DNA from: Candidatus Cloacimonadota bacterium
Lineage (GTDB): Bacteria; Cloacimonadota; Cloacimonadia; Cloacimonadales; Cloacimonadaceae
DNA: 64,000 nt
NCBI GenBank assembly: GCA_012516855.1
Contig: JAAYWB010000057.1
Span: 19,551-83,550 of the forward strand
Reading direction: 5' to 3'
Part shown: in pieces, positions 1 to 9,020 of the stretch
How the letters are laid out: each line of letters opens with the position of its first letter
Position numbering within the stretch: the stretch's first letter is position 1
Made by a program: the position numbers and the translations under genes
Notes under the pieces: model-generated
The model's input: the letters and a program-made list of their open reading frames with translations, nothing else
The model's database searches: none
Told to the model about the DNA's origin: nothing

Positions 1-1446
1 GCGGGCCAGCTTGCGCCAGTCATCCAGTTTCTCGGAGAATTCAACCAGTTTCTTTTTGAGACTGGGACCAATTTCTTCGATGGAGGCTGAGTTCTGCAAG
101 GCCTGGTAAAGAGTGCCGCGGGTTTTGGCGGCATGGGCAAGAAGGCGATTCACAGTGGTCTGACCGATGCCCCGGGGCGGCTCGTTGATGATGCGGAGTA
201 GGCTTTCTGCGTCCGAGGGATTGGAAAGCACAGCCAAATAGGCCAGCAGGTCACGGATTTCCTTGCGCTGGTAAAAATGGAGACTGCCAACGATAGCGTG
301 GGGGATTTCCTCCTGCAGAAAGGCGTATTCGAACACCCTAGACTGGGCATTGGTGCGGTAAAGAACTGCTATCTGGCCGTAGGGAACGCCCTTTGCATGC
401 AGTCTGACAACCATTTTGGCGGTCTGGTTAGCTTCTTCCGTCTCGTTCTGATGGTTCAGCAGTTGGGGTTTTTCGCCCTTGCCGAGGTCCGACCAGAGGT
501 CCTTGCGGTGGCGGCGGCGGTTGTGGCGAATGATAGCGTTGGCGAGGTCCAGAATGCCGGTGGTGCTGCGGTAATTCTGTTCCAGGCGGATGGAGCGGAC
601 ATTGCTGTAATCCTGCTCAAATTCCAGGATGTTGCGGATGGTGGCGCCCCGGAAGCTGTAAATCGCCTGGTCATCGTCGCCCACAACGCAGACGCGCTGA
701 TGGTCTTTGGCGATCTGGTACACGATTTCAAATTGGGCCTGGTTCGTGTCCTGATACTCGTCGATCATCACGTAGCGGAACATCTGGCTGTATTTAGCTC
801 GAACAGCGGAGTTGTCTTGCAGCAGTTTGGCAGTGTATAGAAGGATGTCATCGAAATCCAGTGCTTGGTTGAGCAGCAACTTTTGCTGATAGAGGCCATA
901 GATGCGCAGGACGGCGTTTTCAACATCATCCTGCCAGCCTTTTCCACGGCTGTCCACAGTATGGGTGGAGCTTAGGTCTTCTGGCAGAAGAAGGCGGTTC
1001 TTGTAGCGTCCGATGCGGGTCAGAACACGCTGGATGGGGAATTTCTGCCTGTCGAGGTTATGCTCTTTATAGATTTTTTTTAGTAGCGAAGCCTGGTCAT
1101 CCTGATCGTAGATGGAAAAGTTCGACCCGAATGGCAGAGAAGCTGCTTCGCTGCGCAGAATGCGCGAACAAACGTGGTGGAAAGTGCCCACCCAGAGCGA
1201 ACGGACGGGAAAACCAAGCAGATTCTGCAGGCGCTCCTGCAGTTCGCGGGCGGCTTTGTTAGTAAACGTGACCACCAGAATGTTCCAGGGCGGAACCTGT
1301 TTTTCCTTTAGCAGCCAGGCGCAACGGTAGATGATAGAGCGTGTCTTGCCACTGCCAGCGCCCGCCAGAACCAAAAGCGGGCCTTCAGTATCGGTAACGA
1401 CCGCGAGCTGCTGAGGGTTCAGCTCCTTGGAAAAATCTGCACACAT
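1..1446 (-). CDS. pcrA: UvrD/PcrA-family ATP-dependent DNA helicase (3' end beyond window)
   Basis: Superfamily 1A 3'-5' DNA helicase of the UvrD/PcrA/Rep group, which unwinds DNA in repair and replication restart. The reading frame is open from the ATG at 1446 to the window edge, giving the first 482 residues of a protein usually near 700. Seen in order: Walker A motif GAGSGKTRS near residue 29, the TFTNKAA motif, the Walker B motif MIDEYQDTN near residue 230, motif III GDDDQAIYSFRGA, and the LEQNYRST motif. These motifs are intact, so it should be an active ATPase; which of uvrD, pcrA or rep it matches cannot be settled without the C-terminus. It is the last visible gene of a minus-strand run and begins 6 bp after the preceding lipoprotein's stop. 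Confidence 0.9.
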   Translation of the reverse strand, partial: MCADFSKELNPQQLAVVTDTEGPLLVLAGAGSGKTRSIIYRCAWLLKEKQVPPWNILVVTFTNKAARELQERLQNLLGFPVRSLWVGTFHHVCSRILRSEAASLPFGSNFSIYDQDDQASLLKKIYKEHNLDRQKFPIQRVLTRIGRYKNRLLLPEDLSSTHTVDSRGKGWQDDVENAVLRIYGLYQQKLLLNQALDFDDILLYTAKLLQDNSAVRAKYSQMFRYVMIDEYQDTNQAQFEIVYQIAKDHQRVCVVGDDDQAIYSFRGATIRNILEFEQDYSNVRSIRLEQNYRSTTGILDLANAIIRHNRRRHRKDLWSDLGKGEKPQLLNHQNETEEANQTAKMVVRLHAKGVPYGQIAVLYRTNAQSRVFEYAFLQEEIPHAIVGSLHFYQRKEIRDLLAYLAVLSNPSDAESLLRIINEPPRGIGQTTVNRLLAHAAKTRGTLYQALQNSASIEEIGPSLKKKLVEFSEKLDDWRKLAR

Positions 1447-1452
1447 GCCCTA

Positions 1453-1887
1453 TTATGCCGGAACTCTGATGAAGCGGGGTTCGCTGCGCCGTCCTTCCAG
1501 CTTGCCCAGAAAGTTGCCGTTACCGTCGTAAACATCCCTGAACGCGGAAACCTTGTACCAGTAATCACCGGGCAAAACCGAATGCCACGCTTCAGAGCCG
1601 TGGTTGCAGAAGTTGGTGGCCACGGTGTCCACCACAGCGTAGTCAGAATTGTAGGCCAGTCCCCGAAAAACGTAGTAGCCATCGGTGTTCAGGGCCGGGT
1701 TAGCGATCCAGCGCACCTCGACATATTTATTTGCCGAACCCGCTTGGGAGGCAAAGCATTGCACCCCGCTCACCTGATCCGGCACGATGATATCCGGATT
1801 ATCATAGGGGTCGAGAGGGTTATTGTGCTTGAGGCAGGCCGCTGTGAGCAGCAGGACCAGGGCGGCAAGAATAAGCTTGGTTTTCAT
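1453..1887 (-). CDS. Small lipoprotein with fibronectin-III-like domain
   Basis: Predicted 144-residue lipoprotein. The start at 1887 gives MKTKLILAALVLLLTAAC, a clear signal with lipobox TAAC, and has AGGA about 8 bp upstream. An in-frame ATG nine bases earlier (1896) also exists but has a poorer site. After the lipid-anchor Cys comes a short Pro/Asp-rich linker and one domain of about 100 residues with the V.W....DGYYVFRG...Y pattern of fibronectin-III-like folds, which suggests a surface or periplasmic binding role. No enzymatic motif is visible. It follows the DUF5683-like gene by a few bases, so the two are probably co-transcribed. Confidence 0.75.
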   Translation of the reverse strand: MKTKLILAALVLLLTAACLKHNNPLDPYDNPDIIVPDQVSGVQCFASQAGSANKYVEVRWIANPALNTDGYYVFRGLAYNSDYAVVDTVATNFCNHGSEAWHSVLPGDYWYKVSAFRDVYDGNGNFLGKLEGRRSEPRFIRVPA

Positions 1888-1897
1888 AGGAGCCATC

Positions 1898-2482
1898 CTA
1901 AAAACGCACCCGGATCCCCTCCGGGCCAAGGCTGACGGCCTTTTTGGAATGCTTTTGCAGGATATCCTGCCAGACTTGGGCATTGTAGTTGTCCGTAGTG
2001 AGGATCACGTCGTAAATGTTATAACCCCAAATCACCACACCCAGCGCCAAAAAGAGCATGGAGTAATACCTGGGCGTCTGGGCCAGGCTGTAATACTGCT
2101 GAATATCGTCTATCTGGGTGGCGGTGAGATATTGATTGTAATAGTAATTGCTTCGGTCGTAGAGGTAGAGTGACACCCCCAAGGAGAGCAGTTCTGCGCC
2201 CAGGAAGATGGTTCCCTTGGTCCCGGCCTTGCTGGTAATCTGGCCAAAACCCGGCACCAGAGCAGATTTGAGAATGGCGGCACCTATCGAGCTGGATTCC
2301 ATCTCGTAGAGCTGCAGCATTTCCTGACGGTTGAGCAAGTCTTCACGGTAAGCCGCGCGTCCGCGCCAATCCTGCCAGCCGTATTTGGTGCTGTCGGCAA
2401 AAGACTCGATGTCGAACTGGATCTGGGCAAGCAGACATGATGCCAGGATCAGAAAGAACAGAGTGAAAACCGTCTTGCGCAT
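1898..2482 (-). CDS. DUF5683-like membrane protein
   Basis: Protein of 194 residues starting MRKTVFTLFF, a cleavable signal peptide ending near LAQ. The middle carries SALVPGFGQI followed by KGTIFLGAELLSLGVSLYLYDRS, then a second hydrophobic stretch (LFLALGVVIWGYNIYDVI). This PGFGQ-plus-two-helices layout resembles the DUF5683 family of FCB bacteria, whose function is unknown. The start at 2482 lies two bases after the stop of the upstream TPR lipoprotein, whose last codons supply GGAG as ribosome site. The tight spacing with lipoprotein genes on both sides suggests an envelope role. Confidence 0.65.
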   Translation of the reverse strand: MRKTVFTLFFLILASCLLAQIQFDIESFADSTKYGWQDWRGRAAYREDLLNRQEMLQLYEMESSSIGAAILKSALVPGFGQITSKAGTKGTIFLGAELLSLGVSLYLYDRSNYYYNQYLTATQIDDIQQYYSLAQTPRYYSMLFLALGVVIWGYNIYDVILTTDNYNAQVWQDILQKHSKKAVSLGPEGIRVRF

Positions 2483-2484
2483 GC

Positions 2485-3891
2485 TTACTCCATCAGTTTT
2501 TCGGAAAGCTTGTTCAGGGGGGTGATAGAGCGGTCCCTCAGATTCACTTGCCAAACGTAATAATATGATATGGTAGGGGTTACAAGGTCGTAGCGGGCTT
2601 CATACTTGAACTGGCTGGAAGAGATCATGAACTTCCAGCCTGAGTCGCGAATTTCGTTTGGGTTGTAAGCCCGCAGCAATTCCTGTTTTTGCCTTTGGAT
2701 GCGGATGTTGAGGATTCCGCCGCGGTATTCGTTGATCACGCGTCTGGCAAAAGCGGCGGGATCCGCCTGAGCGGCAATGAGGTTTTGCATCTGGGAAATC
2801 TTGGCACTGAACTCCTGCTGACTATCCAGATTGTTAGCCTGGCGGTAGAGGTTCAACGCCTCTGAATATTTTCCGGAAAGCTCGGCTTTTTCGGCCTGCG
2901 CCTGTATTTCCCTGGCCCGTGCGACGTTTTCTCTGATAGTGTTCATCCGGGCGATGGCCTGGTTGGCCAGAGCATAATCCGGTATGATGTCGTAGGTTTT
3001 CTGATAGTGGATCAGGGCGTTCTCGAAATCGCGCTGGGCTACAAGTTCATTGCCACGGTTGATGAAGAGCGAGGCTACTTGCTCCAGACGCCTGTCCACC
3101 TGGGCTTTTTTACCCGGATCATACTGCACTGCGATGCGAAAGAAGCGGTCGGCCTCCAGATAGTTTTGTCCCTTCAGATAGCTTTCCGCCTGGCCGATGT
3201 AGGCTTCGGCGATCATCTGGTTGTTGGCGGAGCTTTCCACCACCGGGTATTTGCCCAGTTCAAAGAGGATGCGCAAGCCTTCGCTGTAGTAGCCGGTGTT
3301 GTAAAGCTGACGGGCTTGGTCCACCTTAGCAGGGATAATGCGCAAGATTTGTTTGCGGGCGGCTACTTCGAAGGCGTTGTTTGGATAATTGTCGAAGAGG
3401 TCCATGTAGTCCTGCCAGGCGCCTTCATGGTCGATGAAGGTGTCCAGCCGGAAGCCGATTCGGCGGTTGAGCATTTCCGCTGAGAGTTCTGAACCGGGAA
3501 TCTCACGCAGGATGGCGTTCACGAAATCCAGCGAAAGCCGCTTGTTTCCCTGGGCCAAAGCTTTGTCAGCCATGTCACGGTAAATACGGCCAAGAGCTTG
3601 GTCCGCTTCTTGCGAATTGGAGAGCTTTAAAAACTTTATCGCCAAATCGTAGCTTTCGCGTTGCAGGGCTAGCAATCCCAACTCATAATAGCACTGACCG
3701 CGCAGAATTTCTCCGCGGGTGATCAAGGCGCCGTTTTGCCCGGTTTTGATGTAATTATCCAGTTCCTGGATCGCCGCGGCATAGCGCCGATTGTTGTAAT
3801 GGTCTTCAGCACTATTGTATTTGTTTATTTCGCAGGCGCTTGCAAACACGAGGAGAAGTGCAGTGAACAGGATCGGCAAACGGTTGTTCAC
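2485..3891 (-). CDS. TPR-repeat lipoprotein, probable GTG start
   Basis: About 468 residues. The GTG at 3891 is preferred over the ATG at 3948 (which overlaps the stop of the wecA-like gene) because GGAGAG lies five bases upstream and translation then begins directly with a lipoprotein signal, (M)NNRLPILFTALLLVFASAC. The mature protein is almost entirely tetratricopeptide-like helical repeats (A.....L..YI, YYELG, A..FLKLS, YYSEGLRILFELGKY and others), so it is likely a scaffold on the periplasmic face of a membrane. The last 80 residues lack repeats and end in a beta-rich segment. Specific partners cannot be read from the sequence; linkage to wecA and two envelope proteins supports surface assembly. 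Confidence 0.75.
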   Translation of the reverse strand: MNNRLPILFTALLLVFASACEINKYNSAEDHYNNRRYAAAIQELDNYIKTGQNGALITRGEILRGQCYYELGLLALQRESYDLAIKFLKLSNSQEADQALGRIYRDMADKALAQGNKRLSLDFVNAILREIPGSELSAEMLNRRIGFRLDTFIDHEGAWQDYMDLFDNYPNNAFEVAARKQILRIIPAKVDQARQLYNTGYYSEGLRILFELGKYPVVESSANNQMIAEAYIGQAESYLKGQNYLEADRFFRIAVQYDPGKKAQVDRRLEQVASLFINRGNELVAQRDFENALIHYQKTYDIIPDYALANQAIARMNTIRENVARAREIQAQAEKAELSGKYSEALNLYRQANNLDSQQEFSAKISQMQNLIAAQADPAAFARRVINEYRGGILNIRIQRQKQELLRAYNPNEIRDSGWKFMISSSQFKYEARYDLVTPTISYYYVWQVNLRDRSITPLNKLSEKLME

Positions 3892-3944
3892 AAACTCTCC
3901 AAGCCTGTTGCGAGAACCCTTGTTTCCAGTTCTGATAGGACGGC

Positions 3945-5048
3945 TCATTTTTCCACTTTATTGCTTTTTTTTTGGTTGCTTGGCACCACGATCGGTATCT
4001 GGTCCAGTTTGCGTCCAAAGACTATGAAAAAAGTAGCCAGCATCACAGTGGAAACCAGCAGCAGCACTTGGTTCCCGGTGATGAATATAATGATAGTGGT
4101 GAGCACGATGAGGATGTTGATGGCATAGATGATCAGGGCGGTGATCTTGATGGAGCCAAGCGCAGTGTTTATGCGGTGGGTGGAATGGTCCCTGCCGCCC
4201 TGCATCACGTGGCGCCCATCGCGCTTGCGGGTGTAGCTCACCAGGGAGATGTCGAAAATGGCGTAGCTGAGCAGCAGAACGGGCAATAGGTAGAAAACGT
4301 TGTTTTCCCTGGTCAGCACAGCATAGCGGGCCATGAGGGTGCCCATCGAGGACAGAAAATAGCCGATGAACATAGATCCCGCGTCGCCCAGGAAGATTTT
4401 GGCGGGGTTAAAGTTGTAGGGCAGAAAGCCCAAAACGCTGCCCGCGAAACTCAACGATATCAAGCCGATGAAAGCCATCTCCGCTCCATTCGAGCCAGTG
4501 GTGTTGGCCAAGCTGAAGGCAAAAAATCCCAAGCCAAGGATTCCCGCGATTCCGCTCAGGATGCCGTCCATGTTGTCCAGGAAATTCAGAGCGTTCATCA
4601 GGCCAACCATCCAAAGAACCATCACCGGAAGGGAGATATAGACCGACCCAAACATGTCCCGTAATTCCGAAAACTGGAAGTTCGTGAGAATGAAAAGCAG
4701 GCTTACAGTGATTTGTCCGATCAGTTTGATGATGGGGTTCATGCCGAAGCGGTCATCAATGAGGCCGATCAGCATGATCAGCAGGGAACCACCCAGGTAG
4801 CCCAGCATCGCGGGATCGAAGCTGCGGTTTGCGGATATGGTCACATCATAGATGCAGAGCAGGAAAAAACCAATGAACACACTCAGCCCGCCCATGTATG
4901 GGACGCTGGTGAGATGTATCTTTCTGGCTTCGGGTTTGTCCACGAAGTTCAGCGCCTTGGCAAGCTTGATGATAAAAGGCGTGAGTCCGTAAACGAGCAA
5001 CCAGGACATAATGAACACGCTCACGTATTCCCATGTCCTATTTTCCAT
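3945..5048 (-). CDS. wecA: Undecaprenyl-phosphate sugar-1-phosphate transferase, WecA/TagO type
   Basis: Polytopic membrane enzyme of about 367 residues in the MraY/WecA/TagO superfamily. It should transfer a HexNAc-1-phosphate from a UDP-sugar to undecaprenyl phosphate, the first step in O-antigen or other surface glycans. Around ten hydrophobic helices are visible, with the family motifs LIDDRFG, NALNFLDNMDG, FLGDAGS and the loop HVMQGGRDHSTHR, equivalent to the HIPF..DH.HHR signature of WecA/TagO rather than MraY. The ATG at 5048 has GGAG seven bases upstream; an ATG six bases earlier sits too close to that site. The sugar specificity is not readable. A promoter-like sequence lies upstream at 5076-5104. 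Confidence 0.88.
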   Translation of the reverse strand: MENRTWEYVSVFIMSWLLVYGLTPFIIKLAKALNFVDKPEARKIHLTSVPYMGGLSVFIGFFLLCIYDVTISANRSFDPAMLGYLGGSLLIMLIGLIDDRFGMNPIIKLIGQITVSLLFILTNFQFSELRDMFGSVYISLPVMVLWMVGLMNALNFLDNMDGILSGIAGILGLGFFAFSLANTTGSNGAEMAFIGLISLSFAGSVLGFLPYNFNPAKIFLGDAGSMFIGYFLSSMGTLMARYAVLTRENNVFYLLPVLLLSYAIFDISLVSYTRKRDGRHVMQGGRDHSTHRINTALGSIKITALIIYAINILIVLTTIIIFITGNQVLLLVSTVMLATFFIVFGRKLDQIPIVVPSNQKKSNKVEK

Positions 5049-5075
5049 GTTCATACTCCATCTATAATATTACTC

Positions 5076-5104
5076 AATAATCTTGGCATGCTGTTTTTTG
5101 TCAA
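5076..5104 (-). promoter_or_regulatory. Candidate promoter for the wecA-like operon
   Basis: On the minus strand TTGACA (5104-5099) is followed after 17 bp by ATTATT (5081-5076), about 30 bp before the wecA-like start. The -35 box is perfect and the -10 box is weak but AT-rich. It fits a separate transcription start for the wecA-to-helicase genes. Confidence 0.4.
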
Positions 5105-5170
5105 TGCAAAAAGCCGGTAATCATCCTGTCCTGTCTGCTCCCGATGACTCCGATGAGGAAGCTTCGGATG

Positions 5171-5944
5171 TCAGTTCGAGAGGCCTCTCTCTGAAGAGCG
5201 TACGAATTCCAGGAAAATCCGTTGCTCGGGAGTGAGGGTTGGCCAGGATTCAACGATTTCCAACGCTTGGGAGACGTTCAGCCCCTGGCGGTAAAAGACA
5301 CGGTAAATCTCTTTGATGGAGTCTAGGCTTTCGCTGGAAAAGCCTCTGCGCTGCAAACCCACGCTGTTCAGGCCGGAGGTTTTATAAGGATTGCCCATGC
5401 CCCGGGTGTAGGGCGGGATGTCCTTTTTCACTGCGGAAGCCCCACCCACAAAAGCGTGGGTGCCTATATGCACGAACTGGTGTATGGCGGTAAGTCCGCC
5501 GATGCTAACATAATCTTCTATCACCAGATGCCCCGCCATCTGCACTGTGTTGGCTATCACGCACCCGGAGCCGATTTGGCAATTATGGCCCACATGCACA
5601 TACTCCATCAGCAGGTTGCCGTCACCAACGCTGGTGAGTTCGCTGCTGCAGTTGCTGCGGTTTATCGTTACGAATTCACGGATCACGTTGCGGTTGCCGA
5701 TGCTGAGGCCGGTCTTTTCTCCGCGGTATTTAAGGTCTTGGGGATCGGTTCCAATCACTGCGTAAGAGAATATCTGGTTGCCGTCGCCGATGTGAGCCTC
5801 ACCCATAAGGATAACATGGGAGTGAAGCTTGTTTCTTCTGCCCAAAACCACTTCCGCCCCGATCTGGCAATGGGGGCCGATTTCGCAGTCTTCACCAATC
5901 ACGGCTCCGGGGTAGATGATGGCGGTGGGATGGATCAGGCTCAT
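5171..5944 (-). CDS. lpxA: UDP-N-acetylglucosamine acyltransferase LpxA
   Basis: Catalyses the first step of lipid A synthesis: transfer of a hydroxyacyl chain from ACP to O-3 of UDP-GlcNAc, in the cytoplasm. It has 257 residues, the normal length for the family. The N-terminal two thirds is a left-handed beta helix of hexapeptide repeats (IHPTAIIYPGAVIGEDCEIG and following), and YVHVGHNCQIGS carries the catalytic His equivalent to E. coli His125. The C-terminal part is helical. The ATG overlaps the lpxC-fabZ stop by 4 bp (ATGA), so it is translationally coupled in lpxD-lpxC/fabZ-lpxA. Of the neighbouring genes, only the wecA-like promoter intervenes before the next unit. Confidence 0.96.
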   Translation of the reverse strand: MSLIHPTAIIYPGAVIGEDCEIGPHCQIGAEVVLGRRNKLHSHVILMGEAHIGDGNQIFSYAVIGTDPQDLKYRGEKTGLSIGNRNVIREFVTINRSNCSSELTSVGDGNLLMEYVHVGHNCQIGSGCVIANTVQMAGHLVIEDYVSIGGLTAIHQFVHIGTHAFVGGASAVKKDIPPYTRGMGNPYKTSGLNSVGLQRRGFSSESLDSIKEIYRVFYRQGLNVSQALEIVESWPTLTPEQRIFLEFVRSSERGLSN

Positions 5945-7338
5945 GAATCTCTTTTCTGCAGCATGGCCAGAAAATCGCCCTCGGCAACTTTCTCATCGCC
6001 CACATAGGCCTCGCCGTGCATCTTGGAAAGACTGCGTTTCAGCGAGATGACTTTCAGTTCGTAGCGCAGGGTGTCGCCCGGCAATACGGGTTTACGGAAC
6101 TTCACGTTGTCGATGGAGGCGAAATAGGCCACCCACTCGGCAGGATCGTCCATCTGGCGCATCAGGATGATGCCGCCGGTCTGGGCCATTCCCTCCACGA
6201 TCAACACGCCGGGCATGATGGGATGGCCGGGAAAATGCCCCTGGAAGAAAGGTTCATTGATGGTTACGTTTTTAATGCCGGTGATAGATTCGCCCGGTTT
6301 CAGGTCGATGATCTTGTCCACCAGCAGGAAAGGATAACGGTGGGGGATGATCCTCATGATGGCGTTGATATCAAAGACAAGGTCCTTGTTGTGGTCTTTT
6401 TGGTATTTCTTTTTCAATTCGTGCTTCAGTTGGATTTGGCGAAGCTTCTTCACAAGTTCCACATTGGTTTTATGGCCGCTGCGGGCGGCGAGGATGTGGC
6501 CGCGGATGGGCATGCCCAAGAGGGCCATGTCACCGATCAGGTCCACAACCTTGTGGCGCACAAACTCGTTTGAATACCTCAGCGGATGGCTTTCCAGAAT
6601 GCCTTCGGGGGAAACCGTGATGGGCTTGTGATAGTTAAAGACTTCGCGCAGATGCTCAAGTTCTGCCGTGCTCATGTCCGGTTCCGCTATCACCAGGGCG
6701 TTATCCAGCGAACCGCCTTTGATGAGGCCTTGTTCCTTTAGCTGGAGGATTTCTTTAATGAAGCAGAAGGTGCGCGCTCCTGCAAAATCCCGCTCAAAGT
6801 GCCTAAGGTTCGGCAGAAAGGTGTACTGAGTGCCCAGATGGGGGTGCTTGTAGTCGATCATGAAGGTCACCTTCAATTCGTTCGACGGTACCACAACCAC
6901 ATCGACGTTATCATCAGGGCAGGAATAGCTTATCGCCTCGTCAAATTCGAAATAGACCCGTTCCGAATCCTGCTCTTCGTAGCCTGCCTGTTTCAGCAGA
7001 TTCACGAAAACCAGGGGGGAACCATCTCCCACAGGCACTTCCGGACCGTCTATCTCGATGCGGATGTTGTCTATCATGAGGCCCTTTACAGCGGCCAGAA
7101 CATGCTCTATGGTTCCAACGGTCACGCCTTTCAAGCCTATGGTTGTCCCTCTGGATATATCCACAACGTGATCGATATCTGCCGGGATTTCCGGTTTGTC
7201 CGGCAAGTCGGTGCGAATGAAGACGATGCCCTCATCCTTTCCGGCCGGCTTGAAGCGGATGGTGGAAATCTCTCCTGAATGAAGGCCGACCCCGGTGTAG
7301 CTTACTTCCGATTTAATGGTATGTTTAAACTCTGCCAT
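5941..7338 (-). CDS. lpxC/fabZ: Bifunctional LpxC deacetylase / FabZ dehydratase fusion
   Basis: A 465-residue fusion. Residues 1 to about 300 are LpxC, the zinc-dependent UDP-3-O-acyl-GlcNAc deacetylase that commits the cell to lipid A synthesis; TIEHVLAAVKGL and HKVVDLIGDMALLG supply zinc ligands. Residues from about 315 onward are FabZ, the hydroxyacyl-ACP dehydratase of fatty acid elongation, with PHRYPFLLVDKI and the catalytic GHFPGHPIMPGVLIVEGMAQ. LpxC-FabZ fusions are known in the Bacteroidetes and relatives. Joining them ties acyl-ACP supply and lipid A commitment into one chain. All key residues appear present. It begins 3 bp after lpxD stops. Confidence 0.96.
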   Translation of the reverse strand: MAEFKHTIKSEVSYTGVGLHSGEISTIRFKPAGKDEGIVFIRTDLPDKPEIPADIDHVVDISRGTTIGLKGVTVGTIEHVLAAVKGLMIDNIRIEIDGPEVPVGDGSPLVFVNLLKQAGYEEQDSERVYFEFDEAISYSCPDDNVDVVVVPSNELKVTFMIDYKHPHLGTQYTFLPNLRHFERDFAGARTFCFIKEILQLKEQGLIKGGSLDNALVIAEPDMSTAELEHLREVFNYHKPITVSPEGILESHPLRYSNEFVRHKVVDLIGDMALLGMPIRGHILAARSGHKTNVELVKKLRQIQLKHELKKKYQKDHNKDLVFDINAIMRIIPHRYPFLLVDKIIDLKPGESITGIKNVTINEPFFQGHFPGHPIMPGVLIVEGMAQTGGIILMRQMDDPAEWVAYFASIDNVKFRKPVLPGDTLRYELKVISLKRSLSKMHGEAYVGDEKVAEGDFLAMLQKRDS

Positions 7339-7341
7339 TGC

Positions 7342-8379
7342 TCAGTCCTCTTTATGTTTCAACTGGTTGCGGTAGTGCCCATAGATTTCGGGCAATTTTC
7401 TCTGGATAGCCAGAATGCGTTTGTAGGCGTTGGCGTCAATAGCCGGCGTGCCCCAATAAAGCCCGTCGGGGGCAAGGTCGTGGGTAACTCCGCCCTGGGC
7501 GCCAACCATGGCACGGTCACCAATGCTCAAATGCCCGGCGGCCCCAGCTTTGCCAGCCAAGTAAACGTAATCACCCAATACCGTGCTGCCTGCGAGGCCC
7601 ACCTGCGCGCAAAGGATGCAGTGTTTGCCGATCCGGCAATTATGGCCGATTTGCACGAGGTTGTCGATTTTGGTGCCGTCACCGATGCTGGTGGGACCAA
7701 GGGTTCCGCAGTCCACAGTGGAATTGGCACCGATTTCGACGTGGTCGCCGATTTGCACATTGCCCACCTGGGGGATTTTTAGCTGGACCCCATCCTCCAG
7801 AACGAATCCAAACCCATCCGCTCCGATCACCACTCCGCTGTGGATGATGCATTCAGAGCCGATGAAGCTGAATGGGTAGAGTGTAACCCGGGGATGTAGC
7901 CGGGTGTTTTTTCCGATGGCGCATTCGGCGCCGATCACGCAATGCGATTCTATCACCGCTCCGCTTTCGATCCGGCAACCCTTGCCGATAACGCAGCCCG
8001 GGCCGATGTGTATGTCTTCGCCCAAAACAACGCTGGTATGGACCTCCGCGCTGGGATGAATGCCCGGTGCAGGCTTTTCAGCCTCATGCGAAAGCCAACA
8101 GCTCACCAGCTTCATCATGGCGAATCCCGGCCTGGGATGCAGCAATAGGTTCCGCCCCGGCAGCAGATTTGCCTGGTCCGGCATACAGATAACCAGCCCT
8201 GCCTGGGATTCCCTTACAGCTTCAAAAAGACGGCTTTGTTCAAAGTAAACAACGCTGTCTGCTGTGGCTTCGGCGGGGTCAGCCACGCTGGAAGCCTGCA
8301 GTTTGTCATCGCCCCGGAATTCGCCTCCGCAGATTGCCTGGATTTCTGCTCCGGAAAGGGCAGAAGCGAATTTCCTCAT
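7342..8379 (-). CDS. lpxD: UDP-3-O-acylglucosamine N-acyltransferase LpxD
   Basis: Adds the second (N-linked) hydroxyacyl chain in lipid A synthesis. At 345 residues it matches the family. The N-terminal uridine-binding domain of about 100 residues is followed by a hexapeptide-repeat beta helix from IHPSAEVHTSVVLG on, and LVQIGHNCRIGKHC contains the catalytic His equivalent to E. coli His239. The C-terminal helix ends RNQLKHKED. The ATG overlaps the ompH stop by 4 bp. The order ompH, lpxD, lpxC-fabZ, lpxA resembles the conserved lipid A cluster of Gram-negative bacteria, here without bamA in view. Confidence 0.96.
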   Translation of the reverse strand: MRKFASALSGAEIQAICGGEFRGDDKLQASSVADPAEATADSVVYFEQSRLFEAVRESQAGLVICMPDQANLLPGRNLLLHPRPGFAMMKLVSCWLSHEAEKPAPGIHPSAEVHTSVVLGEDIHIGPGCVIGKGCRIESGAVIESHCVIGAECAIGKNTRLHPRVTLYPFSFIGSECIIHSGVVIGADGFGFVLEDGVQLKIPQVGNVQIGDHVEIGANSTVDCGTLGPTSIGDGTKIDNLVQIGHNCRIGKHCILCAQVGLAGSTVLGDYVYLAGKAGAAGHLSIGDRAMVGAQGGVTHDLAPDGLYWGTPAIDANAYKRILAIQRKLPEIYGHYRNQLKHKED

Positions 8380-8990
8380 GGCTTGAAGTCGGGGAACTCT
8401 TCTTTCGGTTCTTCGGTCTTAAAGGGATCCTCGGACTCAACCTCATTTTGCAGCAAGCCTCCATCAGCGGGAGGCTGGGTGTCTTTGTTCAGTTCCAGCA
8501 GAATCTGTTCTGTGAGGTCCAGAGCCGGAAGGGCGTAAAGCACCGTGCCCATGCTAACGTCGAAGATCATGGTGTATTTCTCGTCTTCGGCGGTTTTCAC
8601 GATGAGGTTGTGGATTTTCAGGGTGAGGGGATCGATCAGTTCGCGGTAACGCTGTTCCGCCTTTCCACCTTCGCCGAAGTATTCTTCCAGCAGGCGTCCC
8701 GCCTCGGCTTTTTTGGCGTCGATCTTGGCTTGGGCGTCGCGTTTGGCGGCTTCGGTCTTGGTAAGCTTGTCGATTTCAAAGTTGCGTTCCATCTGCTTGA
8801 TTTCATCGTCAAGCTTCTTGACCTGGTTGGTCCAGTTTTGCTTGTCCAGATTGAACAGGCGGGAGATTTCGGCCGCTTCGTTACTTTCCAGCAGAAGGCG
8901 GTCCGTGTTCACATAGCCCAGCTTGACATCGGCGGCAAAAACGATCGATACCAGCACCAGGCAGGTCAGCAAGATCAGTGTTCTCTTCAT
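8376..8990 (-). CDS. ompH: OmpH/Skp-family periplasmic chaperone
   Basis: A 204-residue secreted protein with signal peptide MKRTLILLTCLVLVSIVFA and mature start ADVKLGYVNTDRLL, the usual opening of Skp/OmpH. A long charged coiled coil (residues about 50-110, many K/E/A/Q) forms the tentacles that hold unfolded outer-membrane proteins. The C-terminus adds about 35 residues rich in P, E and D beyond the usual core. Its place upstream of lpxD is the normal family context. GGAG about 10 bp upstream supports the start. Confidence 0.9.
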   Translation of the reverse strand: MKRTLILLTCLVLVSIVFAADVKLGYVNTDRLLLESNEAAEISRLFNLDKQNWTNQVKKLDDEIKQMERNFEIDKLTKTEAAKRDAQAKIDAKKAEAGRLLEEYFGEGGKAEQRYRELIDPLTLKIHNLIVKTAEDEKYTMIFDVSMGTVLYALPALDLTEQILLELNKDTQPPADGGLLQNEVESEDPFKTEEPKEEFPDFKP

Positions 8991-9020
8991 TTTATCTTAT
9001 CTCCAAATAGTCTCGTGGGT